Assembly: GCA_033856515.1 (NCBI GenBank)
Contig: JAWVEY010000020.1
Span: 1 to 64,000 of the forward strand
Length of the DNA stretch: 64,000 nt
Direction of reading: 5' to 3'
Source: JALZKA01 sp033856515
Lineage (GTDB): Bacteria > Actinomycetota > Thermoleophilia > Solirubrobacterales > 70-9
Within the stretch, counting starts at the first letter, position 1. Each line of letters begins with the position of its first letter. Positions 48,017-55,999 of the stretch are shown here, one piece after another. Under the pieces are notes generated by a model. It had not been told where the DNA came from and made no database searches. It saw only the letters and a program-made list of their open reading frames with translations. The position numbers were made by a program, and so were the translations under genes.

Positions 48017-48856
48017 TTATCCCACCACGACCTCGACCGGGTTCGGATCGACTCTGAACTCCGAGGTCCCTGCCTCGATCAGCTCACCGTCGAGGTTCCA
48101 CCGCTCGGGTCGCTCGAGCTCGACAGTGGCCTCCGAACACCGCACGTGCGTGACGCCCTCGTGTTCACCGATGCCTCCCCGGCGCAATCCGTACGCGTAC
48201 TGAGCGAGCTTCAATCGCGACCCGGCCTCGATCACGACGACGTCGAGCTGTCGGTCTGCGAGCTCGGTCTCGATCGATGAGCCGCCGCCGAACGCGCCGG
48301 AGCAGGCGACGGTCACCTGCCACGCCTCGCCGGCGTGGATCTCCTCGCCGTCGCAGCGCACCGTGCAGGCGACGGGGTCGGCCTGGACGCCGGCCCGAGC
48401 GCCTCCCACGGCGTAGGCGAGCGGACCGAGCGTGCCCTTGAGGCCGTGAGCGTGCTCCGCTGCAGCCGGAGGCAAACCGCAGCTCGCGAGGTTCAGAAAG
48501 GGGCTGTCGCCCATGCGGCCGATATCGATCCGCCGCGTGCGGGTGCCATGCACTGCGAGCTCGCATGCCTCTTCCGGGTCAAGGGGAATCTCGAGCTTCC
48601 GCGCCAGGTCGTTCGCGGTGCCGGTGGGGATGATCGCGAGGGGGAGACCGGCGTGAGCGGCTGCCGCCGCGACGCTCGCGAGCGAGCCGTCACCGCCGGC
48701 GACGCCCAGCCCGTCGGGCGTGGTCGCGACAGCGTCTTCGACGCCATCGAGCGCGAACTCGCGCACTTCGAGCCCGTGGCCGCGCAGGCACTCGGCGACG
48801 TCATCCGCCTCGCCCGATCCCGACTCGGGGTTCTTGAGCAGGGCTACGGAGCGCAT
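48017..48856 (-). CDS. Diacylglycerol-kinase-family lipid kinase
   Basis: 279 residues. DAGK catalytic domain: KNPESGSGEADD at the N-terminus, GVAGGDGSLASV (GGDGS at 54-58, nucleotide loop), and IIPTGTANDLARKLEIP. The C-terminal half (FLNLASCGLPPAAAEHA, VVVIEAGSRLKLAQYA, NLDGELIEAG) is the family's beta-sandwich. It phosphorylates diacylglycerol, a ceramide or a related lipid; bacterial homologues include DgkB and YegS. Starts ATG 48856 with TACGGT seven bases upstream. Followed downstream by PAP2 on the same strand, an opposing phosphatase, which fits lipid phosphate cycling. Confidence 0.9.
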   Translation of the reverse strand: MRSVALLKNPESGSGEADDVAECLRGHGLEVREFALDGVEDAVATTPDGLGVAGGDGSLASVAAAAAHAGLPLAIIPTGTANDLARKLEIPLDPEEACELAVHGTRTRRIDIGRMGDSPFLNLASCGLPPAAAEHAHGLKGTLGPLAYAVGGARAGVQADPVACTVRCDGEEIHAGEAWQVTVACSGAFGGGSSIETELADRQLDVVVIEAGSRLKLAQYAYGLRRGGIGEHEGVTHVRCSEATVELERPERWNLDGELIEAGTSEFRVDPNPVEVVVG

Positions 48857-48863
48857 CGAAGTG

Positions 48864-48880
48864 ACCGTAGCTACTACGGT
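48864..48880. promoter_or_regulatory. Symmetric divergent -10 pair
   Basis: ACCGTAG-CTA-CTACGGT is a perfect inverted repeat. Each arm gives TACGGT: minus strand seven bases before the ATG at 48856, plus strand ten bases before the ATG at 48891. Confidence 0.45.
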
Positions 48881-48890
48881 CCCGCGTCAG

Positions 48891-49982
48891 ATGGGAGCCG
48901 CCGAAGACGAACGCCTTCGCGAATACGAACGCAGCTTCCGGCGCGCGGGCCTCCCCCTGTTCATCGCGGACCGCTCGGCGGCGACGGACATCTTCAACCG
49001 CGCTGTCCCGCTGATCGGCTTCGTCTTCCTGGTCGAGGTGCTCGGCGCGCTCAACCTCGAGTGGTCACCCCTGGCGAACGTCGCCGCGGTTGTCGCTGCC
49101 CTCGCGATCTTCCTGATCGGGATCGTCCTGCTCAACCGTGCCCGCGGCCGCCCTGCCAGGGCGATACCCCAGGACGTCGGCAAGACGGAGCTCGCCCTCT
49201 TCGTGATCGTCCCGGCGATCCTGCCGCTCATCTTCGGCGGGCAGTGGCGCAGCGCTCTCGTCACCGCCGCTGGCAACCTGATCCTCCTCGGCTTGATTTA
49301 CGCCGTCGTCGGGCTCGGGCTCGTCTCGATCCTCCGCTGGACCCTGGGGCGGCTCGTCGGCCAGCTCCGCGCGTCGTTCGAGCTGTTCGCGCGGGCGATC
49401 CCGCTCCTGATGATCTTCTCCGTGGTGCTGTTCCTCACCGCCGAGGTCTGGCAGGTGTTCACCACCGTCGAGATTGCTGCGCTCGCGATCCTGACTGGCT
49501 TGTTCGTTCTCCTCGGTACGAGCTTCCTGGTCGCGCGCCTGCCGCGCGAGGTGCGAGCCTTGGAGAAGGAAGCCGATGCCGAGGCGCCGCCCCTCGACCG
49601 GCGCGAGCTGGTCAACGTCGGGCTCGTGATGTTCGTGAGCCAGGCGCTTCAGGTGCTCTTCGTGAGCCTCGCGATCGGCGGCTTCTTCATCGCCCTCGGC
49701 GTTCTCGCCGTCGACGCGGAGATCACAGAGAGCTGGACGGGGGCACCGGTGCACGACCCGGTCACCTTCGACCTCTTCGGCCACCAGGCCATCCTCAGCG
49801 AGGAGCTTCTGCGCGTGGCGGGTGCGATAGCCGCATTCACCGGGCTCTACTTCGCGATCTCGATGCTGACCGACGACGTTTACCGCCGCGAGTTCTTGGA
49901 AGAGCTGACCTCCGAGATGCGCGAGAGCTTCTGCGATCGGGCTGAGTACCTGCGGCTGCGAGCGGGCGCGCCGGAGGCATAA
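48891..49982 (+). CDS. Multi-spanning membrane protein, hypothetical
   Basis: 363 residues. N-terminal 30 residues are charged and cytosolic (DERLREYERSFRRAGLP). About eight hydrophobic segments follow, among them VPLIGFVFLVEVLGAL, VAAVVAALAIFLIGIVLL, LALFVIVPAILPLIF, LLGLIYAVVGLGLVSI, AIPLLMIFSVVLFLTA, IAALAILTGLFVLLG and FVSLAIGGFFIALGVLA. The end is helical (REFLEELTSEMRESFCDRAEYL). I do not recognise a transporter or enzyme motif. A start at GTG 48861 is possible. Ten bases later the acyl-CoA ligase gene begins. Confidence 0.72.
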   Translation: MGAAEDERLREYERSFRRAGLPLFIADRSAATDIFNRAVPLIGFVFLVEVLGALNLEWSPLANVAAVVAALAIFLIGIVLLNRARGRPARAIPQDVGKTELALFVIVPAILPLIFGGQWRSALVTAAGNLILLGLIYAVVGLGLVSILRWTLGRLVGQLRASFELFARAIPLLMIFSVVLFLTAEVWQVFTTVEIAALAILTGLFVLLGTSFLVARLPREVRALEKEADAEAPPLDRRELVNVGLVMFVSQALQVLFVSLAIGGFFIALGVLAVDAEITESWTGAPVHDPVTFDLFGHQAILSEELLRVAGAIAAFTGLYFAISMLTDDVYRREFLEELTSEMRESFCDRAEYLRLRAGAPEA

Positions 49983-49985
49983 CCT
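49980..49985 (+). promoter_or_regulatory. -10 element (TAACCT), leaderless
   Basis: Seven bases before the ATG at 49993. It overlaps the stop codon of the preceding gene. Confidence 0.4.
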
Positions 49986-49992
49986 GCGAGCC

Positions 49993-51519
49993 ATGGATTA
50001 TCCCGAGACCGACGTCACCTCCTTCGTCCTCGAGCGCGCCCAGGAGCTCGGCGACAAGCCTGCCCTGATCGACGGCCCGACCGGGCGCACGGTCACCTAC
50101 GCCGAGCTCGACCAGGCGACGCGAGCGCTTGCCGCGGGGCTTGCCGCACGCGGCTTCGGGCAGGGCGACTGCCTTTGCGTTTACATGCCGAACCTCCCCG
50201 AGTACGCAATCGCGTTTCATGGCGCTGCGCGCGCCGGCGGCAAGGCCTCGACCGCCAACCCGCTCTACACCGCTCGCGAGCTCCAGCACCAGCTCGAGGA
50301 CTCCGGCTCCAAGTACCTCCTGACGATCCCGCAGTTCCTAGACGTCGCGACCACGGCGGCCGAGGCCGCGGGCGTCGAGGAGATCTTCGTCGTCGGCGAG
50401 GCCGATGGCGCGACGCCCCTCTCCGAACTGATGGGCGACCCTGCGGATGCGCCCGACCCGGACATCTCGGGCGACGACCACGCGGTCCTGCCGTATTCGA
50501 GCGGCACGACCGGCCTCCCCAAGGGCGTAATTCTCACGCACCAAAACCTGGTCGCCAACCTTGTCCAGATCCAGGACGCCTTCGGGATCTCCGAAGGCGA
50601 CGTCCTGGTCGGCGTCCTGCCCTTCTTCCACATCTACGGGCAGACGGTGATCATGAACCAGGGTCTCCGCGCCGGGGCGACGATCGTCTCGATGCCGCGA
50701 TTCGACCTCGACCAGTTCCTCGACCTGATCCAGGAGCACGAGATCTCGCGCCTGTATGTGGTTCCGCCGATCGCGCTTGCGCTGGCCAAGCACCCGGCTG
50801 TGGACGAGCGCGACCTGTCGTCGGTCAAGACCGTGATGTCGGGCGCCGCGCCGCTGGGGGCGGAACTCTCCGACAAGGTTGCCGAGCGCCTCGATTGCGA
50901 CGTGATCCAGGGCTATGGCATGACCGAGACGAGCCCGGTCACCCACATCGTCCGTCCCGACGGAGAGAATCGCGCCGGCTCGATCGGCCGGGAGCTCGTG
51001 GACACCGAGTGCCGGATCATCGACGTGGAGTCCGGCGAGGATGCGGCTGAGGGCGAGCGCGGCGAACTCTGGATCCGTGGCCCGCAGGTAATGGCCGGCT
51101 ACCTCAACAACGACGAGGCCACGGCGGAGACGATCGACTCGGACGGCTGGCTGCACACGGGCGATATCGCGACGCGCGACTCAGACGGCTTCTACTTCAT
51201 CGTCGACCGGCTCAAGGAGCTCATCAAGTACAAGGGCTTCCAGGTGCCGCCGGCCGAGCTCGAGGCGATCCTGATCAACCACCCCGACGTGGCCGACTGC
51301 GCAGTTATCGGCGTGCCCGACGAGGAAGCCGGGGAGATCCCGAAAGCGTTCATCGTCCCGGCGGCCGATACCGACCTGGACCGCGACGCGCTGATGGCCC
51401 ACGTGGCCGAGCAGGTCTCGCCTCAGAAGAAGGTGCGGCTGGTCGAAGAGATCGACGAGATCCCGAAGTCCGCCTCGGGAAAGATCCTCCGCCGGGTCCT
51501 GATGGATCGGGAGAACTAG
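49993..51519 (+). CDS. Acyl-CoA ligase (4-coumarate/fatty-acid type, AMP-binding)
   Basis: 508 residues. ANL-superfamily enzyme that activates a carboxylic acid as acyl-AMP and then acyl-CoA. P-loop YSSGTTGLPKGV begins at residue 168. GYGMTETSPVTH is the A5 motif, GWLHTGDIATRDSDGFY the A7, VDRLKELIKYKGFQV the A8 hinge region, and PKSASGKILRR carries the C-terminal catalytic Lys. The sequence resembles plant and actinobacterial 4-coumarate-CoA ligases and medium-chain ligases; substrate not determined. Convergent with the DUF3107-like gene, stops overlapping in CTAG. Confidence 0.92.
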   Translation: MDYPETDVTSFVLERAQELGDKPALIDGPTGRTVTYAELDQATRALAAGLAARGFGQGDCLCVYMPNLPEYAIAFHGAARAGGKASTANPLYTARELQHQLEDSGSKYLLTIPQFLDVATTAAEAAGVEEIFVVGEADGATPLSELMGDPADAPDPDISGDDHAVLPYSSGTTGLPKGVILTHQNLVANLVQIQDAFGISEGDVLVGVLPFFHIYGQTVIMNQGLRAGATIVSMPRFDLDQFLDLIQEHEISRLYVVPPIALALAKHPAVDERDLSSVKTVMSGAAPLGAELSDKVAERLDCDVIQGYGMTETSPVTHIVRPDGENRAGSIGRELVDTECRIIDVESGEDAAEGERGELWIRGPQVMAGYLNNDEATAETIDSDGWLHTGDIATRDSDGFYFIVDRLKELIKYKGFQVPPAELEAILINHPDVADCAVIGVPDEEAGEIPKAFIVPAADTDLDRDALMAHVAEQVSPQKKVRLVEEIDEIPKSASGKILRRVLMDREN

Positions 51520-51734
51520 CCGGAGAAGCCGATGCCGCGGGCCGGGTCGGCGACACGGATGAAGACGACTGTGGCGAGGTTGAGGGAGACACTTCCCTCG
51601 GGAGTCTTCAGGTCGTGCCAGCCTCTGCCGGCCTCGACGGCCTTCCGCAGGTCGGCGAGCTCCTTGTCTGCCAGCTTCACGGACAGCACCTGCCCGATCC
51701 CGAATCCGATTTCGACCTTCGTGTCTTCTGCCAT
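51516..51734 (-). CDS. DUF3107-like small protein
   Basis: 72 residues. VEIGFGIGQVLSVKLADKEL, WHDLKTPEGSVSLNL and TVVFIRVADPARG give a beta-strand/helix/beta-strand plan like DUF3107, a short actinobacterial protein of unknown role; the match is by eye and moderate. Its ATG is adjacent to the stop of the methylmalonyl-CoA epimerase gene (TGA then ATG), so the two are co-transcribed and coupled. No catalytic residues evident. Confidence 0.7.
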   Translation of the reverse strand: MAEDTKVEIGFGIGQVLSVKLADKELADLRKAVEAGRGWHDLKTPEGSVSLNLATVVFIRVADPARGIGFSG

Positions 51735-52145
51735 TCAGTGTCCCTTCGCGGGTTGGACGATTTCAGTGAGCACGCCGCCCGTTGAGCGGGGGTGAAGGAA
51801 GGCGACCTGGCTCTGGCGGATGCCGATGCGCGGCTCGGAGTCGATCAGCTCGATGCCGGCGTCCGCGAGCTGGGCGAGCGCGGCCGAGATGTCGTCGACG
51901 CGGTAGGCGACATGGTGGAGGCCGGGCCCCTTGCGATCGAGGAACTTGCCGACCGGGGTGTCCGGGCCGAGCGGGCTCAGGAGCTCGACGTGGCAGTCGC
52001 CGACGTCGAGGAGAACCGCTTCGACCCCCTGCTCCTCCACCGTCTCGCGGTGAGAGAGTGGCATCGCCATTGAGCCCTCATAGAGGGCAAGCGAGGCCTC
52101 GAGGTCGTCGGTCGCGACGCCGATGTGATCGATCAGGCCGAACAT
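51735..52145 (-). CDS. mce: Methylmalonyl-CoA epimerase
   Basis: 136 residues, the usual length. VOC-fold metalloenzyme that interconverts (2R)- and (2S)-methylmalonyl-CoA, linking propionyl-CoA breakdown to succinyl-CoA. LIDHIGVATDDLEASLALY places His 7 as metal ligand; VELLSPLGPDTPVGKFLDRKG, GLHHVAYRVDD and FLHPRSTGGVLTEIVQ supply the remaining ligands and the catalytic Glu. TAAACT lies eight bases before the ATG. No mutase gene is seen in the window. Confidence 0.93.
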   Translation of the reverse strand: MFGLIDHIGVATDDLEASLALYEGSMAMPLSHRETVEEQGVEAVLLDVGDCHVELLSPLGPDTPVGKFLDRKGPGLHHVAYRVDDISAALAQLADAGIELIDSEPRIGIRQSQVAFLHPRSTGGVLTEIVQPAKGH

Positions 52146-52147
52146 CC

Positions 52148-52167
52148 GGCCGGAGTTTATTCCGGCC
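52148..52167 (-). terminator. Hairpin after ftsH, overlapping the mce -10
   Basis: GGCCGGA (52148-52154) pairs with TCCGGCC (52161-52167). It lies between the ftsH stop and mce start, and its loop holds the minus-strand TAAACT -10 (52154-52159) of mce. May limit read-through from ftsH. Confidence 0.4.
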
Positions 52168-52170
52168 CGG

Positions 52171-53736
52171 TCAGCTGTCCTGCGAGCTCTCGGGCTCTTC
52201 CGTCGCCATCACCTCGGCCGGCTGGCTTGCGTCGTCCAAAGGCTGATCCTCCGGCGGCCCGCCGTTCTGCGAACGGTGGGCATCCATGATCTCCTTGATC
52301 TCGTCGTGCTCGATGACCTCGTTCGCGAGGAGCTGCTCGGCGACGAGGTCCAGCAGGTCGCGGTGGTCGGAGAGGAGCTGGTGGGCGCCTCGGTACGCCT
52401 CCTCGGCGATGGCCTGGACCTCCTCGTCACGGATCTGGCGGAGCGCCTCCGAGGTCCTGAAGTCCTGGCTCGGCACCTGGTGCGAGCGGATGTGGGTGCC
52501 CATCGCGTAGTCGTCCACCATCGAGCGGGCGATCGCGGTGACGCGCTTGAGGTCGTCGGACGCCCCCGTGGTGATCCGGCCGAAGGTGATCTGCTCGGCG
52601 ACTCGGCCGGCGAGGAGGACCTTCATGTAGTCGATCAGCTCCTGGCGGGTCTTGAGGTAGCGATCCTCCTGCGGCAGGTTGAGCGTGTAGCCGAGCGCCT
52701 TGCCTCGCGGAACGATCGAAACCTTCTGGACCTTGTCGACCGAGGGGAGGAGCTCCGAAGCAATCGCGTGGCCAGCCTCGTGCCAGGCGATGACCTTCTT
52801 CTCGTGGTCCGTGATGATCTTCCGCGACTCGAGGCCGGCCACCACGCGCTCGAGCGCGTCGTCGAAGTCGGCCTGCACGATGAACTCGCGTCTCTTGCGC
52901 CCGGCGAGGATCGCCGCCTCGTTTGCAAGGTTGGCGAGGTCCGCGCCGGTGAGGCCCGAGCCGTGGCGGGCGACCCGCTCGAGGTCGATGTCCTGGCTTA
53001 GCGGCTTCGTCTTCGTGTGAACCTTGAGGATCTCGAGGCGGCCCTTGCGATCGGGCGGCGGCACGAAGACCTGGCGGTCGAAGCGGCCGGGGCGAAGGAG
53101 CGCCTTGTCGAGCTTCTCTAGAAGGTTCGATGCGGCCATGACGACGACGTTGTCCTGCGAGTTGAACCCGTCCATTTCGACTAGCAGCTGGTTGAGCGTC
53201 TGGTCGCGCTCCCCGGACACATCCGAGCCCCGCTCGCCTCCCACCGCGTCGAGCTCGTCGATGAACACGATCGCTGGAGCGGCATCACGCGCCTCCTTGA
53301 AGAGGCGGCGGATTCGCGCCGCGCCCAGGCCGGCGAACATCTCGATGAAGGACGATGCTGACTGGGAGAGGAAGGTCGCGCCGGACTCGTGCGCCACTGC
53401 CTTCGCGAGGAGGGTCTTGCCCGTGCCGGGCGGGCCGTGAAGCAGGATCCCCTTGGGCACCTTCGCGCCCAGCCGCTTGAAGCGCTTAGGGTCAGACAAG
53501 AACTCGACGATCTCGCGGAGCTCGTCCTTCGTCTCATCGACGCCGGCGACGTCGTCGAACGTGACGGTTTGCTTCGACTTGGAGCTGATCTCCTGCGGCT
53601 TCGTCTTCGGCATCAGCTTCAGCGTGCGCCACATGAAGTAGCAAATGACGCCGAGGATCAGGATCGGCAGGATGGGATAGACGTAGCGCTCTACATCGTT
53701 GTAGCTGATTGCGATTGGGAGTGGTGAAAGACTCAT
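52171..53736 (-). CDS. ftsH: FtsH-type AAA+ zinc protease with a single membrane span
   Basis: 521 residues; usual FtsH is 600-800. The AAA+ module has Walker A GPPGTGKT (101-108), Walker B IVFIDELDAVG, and SRH LLRPGRFDRQV. The M41 protease has HEAGH (319-323). Pore loop reads MFAGLGA where most FtsH have MFVGVGA. At the N-terminus there is only one hydrophobic segment (YPILPILILGVICYFMW, 20-36), so the usual extracytoplasmic domain and second span are absent. The start overlaps the preceding gene's stop by four bases (ATGA), which makes a longer N-terminus unlikely. Probably a membrane-tethered protease for cytosolic or membrane substrates. Confidence 0.92.
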   Translation of the reverse strand: MSLSPLPIAISYNDVERYVYPILPILILGVICYFMWRTLKLMPKTKPQEISSKSKQTVTFDDVAGVDETKDELREIVEFLSDPKRFKRLGAKVPKGILLHGPPGTGKTLLAKAVAHESGATFLSQSASSFIEMFAGLGAARIRRLFKEARDAAPAIVFIDELDAVGGERGSDVSGERDQTLNQLLVEMDGFNSQDNVVVMAASNLLEKLDKALLRPGRFDRQVFVPPPDRKGRLEILKVHTKTKPLSQDIDLERVARHGSGLTGADLANLANEAAILAGRKRREFIVQADFDDALERVVAGLESRKIITDHEKKVIAWHEAGHAIASELLPSVDKVQKVSIVPRGKALGYTLNLPQEDRYLKTRQELIDYMKVLLAGRVAEQITFGRITTGASDDLKRVTAIARSMVDDYAMGTHIRSHQVPSQDFRTSEALRQIRDEEVQAIAEEAYRGAHQLLSDHRDLLDLVAEQLLANEVIEHDEIKEIMDAHRSQNGGPPEDQPLDDASQPAEVMATEEPESSQDS

Positions 53737-54614
53737 GTCGGTGGGCTCGGAGCGGCCCCTGCGGAGCCCTCCTGAGACCTATCGGCAGCCGGAGGCTCGA
53801 CTCTTAGTAGCTCACGCACGGCTGCCTCGCCAACATCGAGCTGCTCCGTGGTCGGCTCACGGGTAGAAATCAGGCGCTGGATCTCATATCCCGCTCCGTG
53901 CACGGCGCGCGAGAGCGCGGCGTCGGGATTCCGCTCGGAAAATGCGAATACCTCAACTGCAGCGCCGGTTGCAGCCAGGGACGCCGCGCCACGCACGATC
54001 GCATTCGGGCGCTCGAGCGTGCCCTCGACCAGGACTTGCCCAGCGACGCTGAAGGCGAGCATCGGCCCGATCAGGTTCGAGCCGCAGCGCTCGTGCTCCT
54101 TCGGCTCGTCCGCCGCCGGGCCTCCGGACTCGTAAGCGCCGATCGCCTTGTGCTCGGCGCCGTGATAGGCGGCGAGGTCCGGGTCCCTTAGCGCGGCCAA
54201 GGCGGGTACCAGGCCGAACAGCGCGATCATCACCTCGCGCGACGTGTTTCCCCTGGCGAACTTGCGGGCCGCGGCCGACGCCGCGCTGGCCATCGCCGCC
54301 GCAACGATCACCCTGGGGTCTTCGAAGGGCAGGCGGGCTGAGCGCAGGCGCGTGCGGGCGATTGGGACGACGGCGAGGGCCTCGGCCAGGCGCAGCGGGC
54401 CGCGCACCATCGGCGTGGTGGCGAGTCGCCCGCGGGCGAACGAGGGCTTGGCCCCGGATGCGACCTCGATCTCGCCGGCCTTGTTGCGGACCGCGAGCGC
54501 CCAATGTGTGGGCCCGTGCACGAGGAGCCCGTTCCTGAGGGCCATCCCGCCCAGGCGAAGCTGCTGCGTCTTCGCCAGGCCGGCCTCGCTCTCAGGCTCA
54601 GCAGCGTCGCTCAT
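53733..54614 (-). CDS. DUF1385-family membrane protein
   Basis: 293 residues from the ATG at 54614. LRLGGMALRNGLLVHGPTHWALAVR at the N-terminus, PFEDPRVIVAAAMASAASAA and YHGAEHKAIGAYESG, then HERCGSNLIGPMLAFSVAG are characteristic of DUF1385, a predicted metal-dependent membrane enzyme of unknown role, with conserved HGAEH and HxRCG motifs. I preferred 54614 over the in-frame ATG at 54638 because it overlaps the M20 peptidase stop by four bases (ATGA). Middle gene of the coupled set peptidase, DUF1385, ftsH. Confidence 0.88.
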   Translation of the reverse strand: MSDAAEPESEAGLAKTQQLRLGGMALRNGLLVHGPTHWALAVRNKAGEIEVASGAKPSFARGRLATTPMVRGPLRLAEALAVVPIARTRLRSARLPFEDPRVIVAAAMASAASAAARKFARGNTSREVMIALFGLVPALAALRDPDLAAYHGAEHKAIGAYESGGPAADEPKEHERCGSNLIGPMLAFSVAGQVLVEGTLERPNAIVRGAASLAATGAAVEVFAFSERNPDAALSRAVHGAGYEIQRLISTREPTTEQLDVGEAAVRELLRVEPPAADRSQEGSAGAAPSPPT

Positions 54615-55957
54615 CCCAGGATCCTGCGTGCCAGCCATGCGTAGAAGTCTGCCGCAAGCTCGACGTCGGCGACCGCCGCGCGCTCATCCGCGCCGTGGAC
54701 CAGGGGCGCTGCGGTCAGCATGTCGAGCTCGCGCTGGGGGTGAAATCCGTAGACGACCGTGGAGTCGAAAGCCTTGCGCCACCAATGGGAGTCCGAGAAG
54801 CCCGACATGACCGTCGGGACCAGCGTCGCCTCCGGGTCGGTCTCGGCCAGCCACTCGCGGATCGCGTCGGCAAGCTCGGACTCGTAAGGCGACTCGTTGC
54901 CGATCGTCTGGTCTTCGAACGTGAGCTCGATCTTGGGGTCCAGGGCGCCAAGGACGTCCTTCACCTTCTCCAGCACATGGTCGGCGCCGAGGCCGGGGGG
55001 TACGCGGCAATCGACGACGACCTCGGCGGTGCCCGGGATCATGTTGTCGGCGGGCGCGCCCTTGATCTGGGTCGGGACAAGCGTCACGCGGAGCATCGGC
55101 TCGGCCATGTAGGCGGCCGCCACCGGCGCCATGCGCCGAAGCTCCGCCAGCGCCGCGACCAGGTCGCCGGGGTTGTCGGTGTCCACAGCGCGGCCGATGG
55201 TCGCTTGCAGGAACTCGATTCCGGACGCGCTCGCCTCGAGCGGTGGCTGCTCGACCAGACGCGAGATCACAGGCGCCAAGCGAAGGAGCGCATTGTCGCC
55301 CAGGCTGGGGACTGAACCGTGGCCCGCGCGCCCGCGCGCTATGAGCTTGAAGCGAAAGACCCCCTTCTCGCCGAGTGAGACGCCATAGAAGCGGCGCCCG
55401 TCGACCTCGAACATGGCGCCCGCGCCCTCGTTCACCACGAAGTCGGCGCGCACCTTCTCGGGGTGCTCCTCGCAGAGCCACTTGGCGCCCATGTGGGCGC
55501 CGAGCTCCTCGTCGGCGGCGACGATCACCTTGAGCTCGCCGCGGGCCGGTCGCCAGCCTGAGCGCGCCAGATGCGCCGCGGCGGCAACCTCGGTTGCGAC
55601 CTGGTCCTTCATGTCCTGGCCGCCTCGGCCCTGGACGAAGCCGTCGACGACGTCGCCCGACCACGGGCTGAAGCTCCAATCGTCCGGGTCGGCGGGCACC
55701 GTGTCCATGTGGCTGATGTAGGCGAGGATCGGCCCCTCGGCCTCGCCGGGAAGGCGCGCGATGACGTTGGTGCGGTCGGGCTCACGCTCGAGCAGCTCGA
55801 CCTCGAAGCCGGCGTCGCGGAGGATCTCGGCAACGTGCTCCTGGGCGGGCCGCTCGTTTCCGGGCGGGTTCACGGTGTTGAAGCGAAGGAGCTCGGAAAG
55901 GAGCTGGACCGCCTCGCCTCCGAGCGTGCTCGTCCCGGTCGCGGTAGTCGATTCCAT
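54611..55957 (-). CDS. M20-family metallopeptidase/deacylase
   Basis: 448 residues. Zinc hydrolase of the ArgE/DapE/carboxypeptidase-G2 group: YISHMDTVPAD (metal His and catalytic Asp), GRGGQDMKDQ (bridging Asp), AADEELGAHMGA (catalytic Glu), FVVNEGAG and PLVHGADERAAV (last His). The dimerisation domain lies about 190-310 (GRAGHGSVPSLGDNAL). Substrates in this family include N-acyl amino acids and dipeptides; not resolved here. Start ATG 55957, TAGCCT six bases upstream. First gene of the operon with the DUF1385 and ftsH genes. Confidence 0.9.
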   Translation of the reverse strand: MESTTATGTSTLGGEAVQLLSELLRFNTVNPPGNERPAQEHVAEILRDAGFEVELLEREPDRTNVIARLPGEAEGPILAYISHMDTVPADPDDWSFSPWSGDVVDGFVQGRGGQDMKDQVATEVAAAAHLARSGWRPARGELKVIVAADEELGAHMGAKWLCEEHPEKVRADFVVNEGAGAMFEVDGRRFYGVSLGEKGVFRFKLIARGRAGHGSVPSLGDNALLRLAPVISRLVEQPPLEASASGIEFLQATIGRAVDTDNPGDLVAALAELRRMAPVAAAYMAEPMLRVTLVPTQIKGAPADNMIPGTAEVVVDCRVPPGLGADHVLEKVKDVLGALDPKIELTFEDQTIGNESPYESELADAIREWLAETDPEATLVPTVMSGFSDSHWWRKAFDSTVVYGFHPQRELDMLTAAPLVHGADERAAVADVELAADFYAWLARRILG

Positions 55958-55963
55958 CAATCC

Positions 55964-55993
55964 AGGCTAGAGAAGGCCGAGCCGGGGCATACT
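55964..55993. promoter_or_regulatory. Divergent -10 elements of M20 peptidase and rarA
   Basis: Minus strand TAGCCT (55964-55969), six bases before the ATG at 55957. Plus strand CATACT (55988-55993), six bases before the rarA ATG at 56000. Confidence 0.45.
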
Positions 55994-55999
55994 CGTGCC

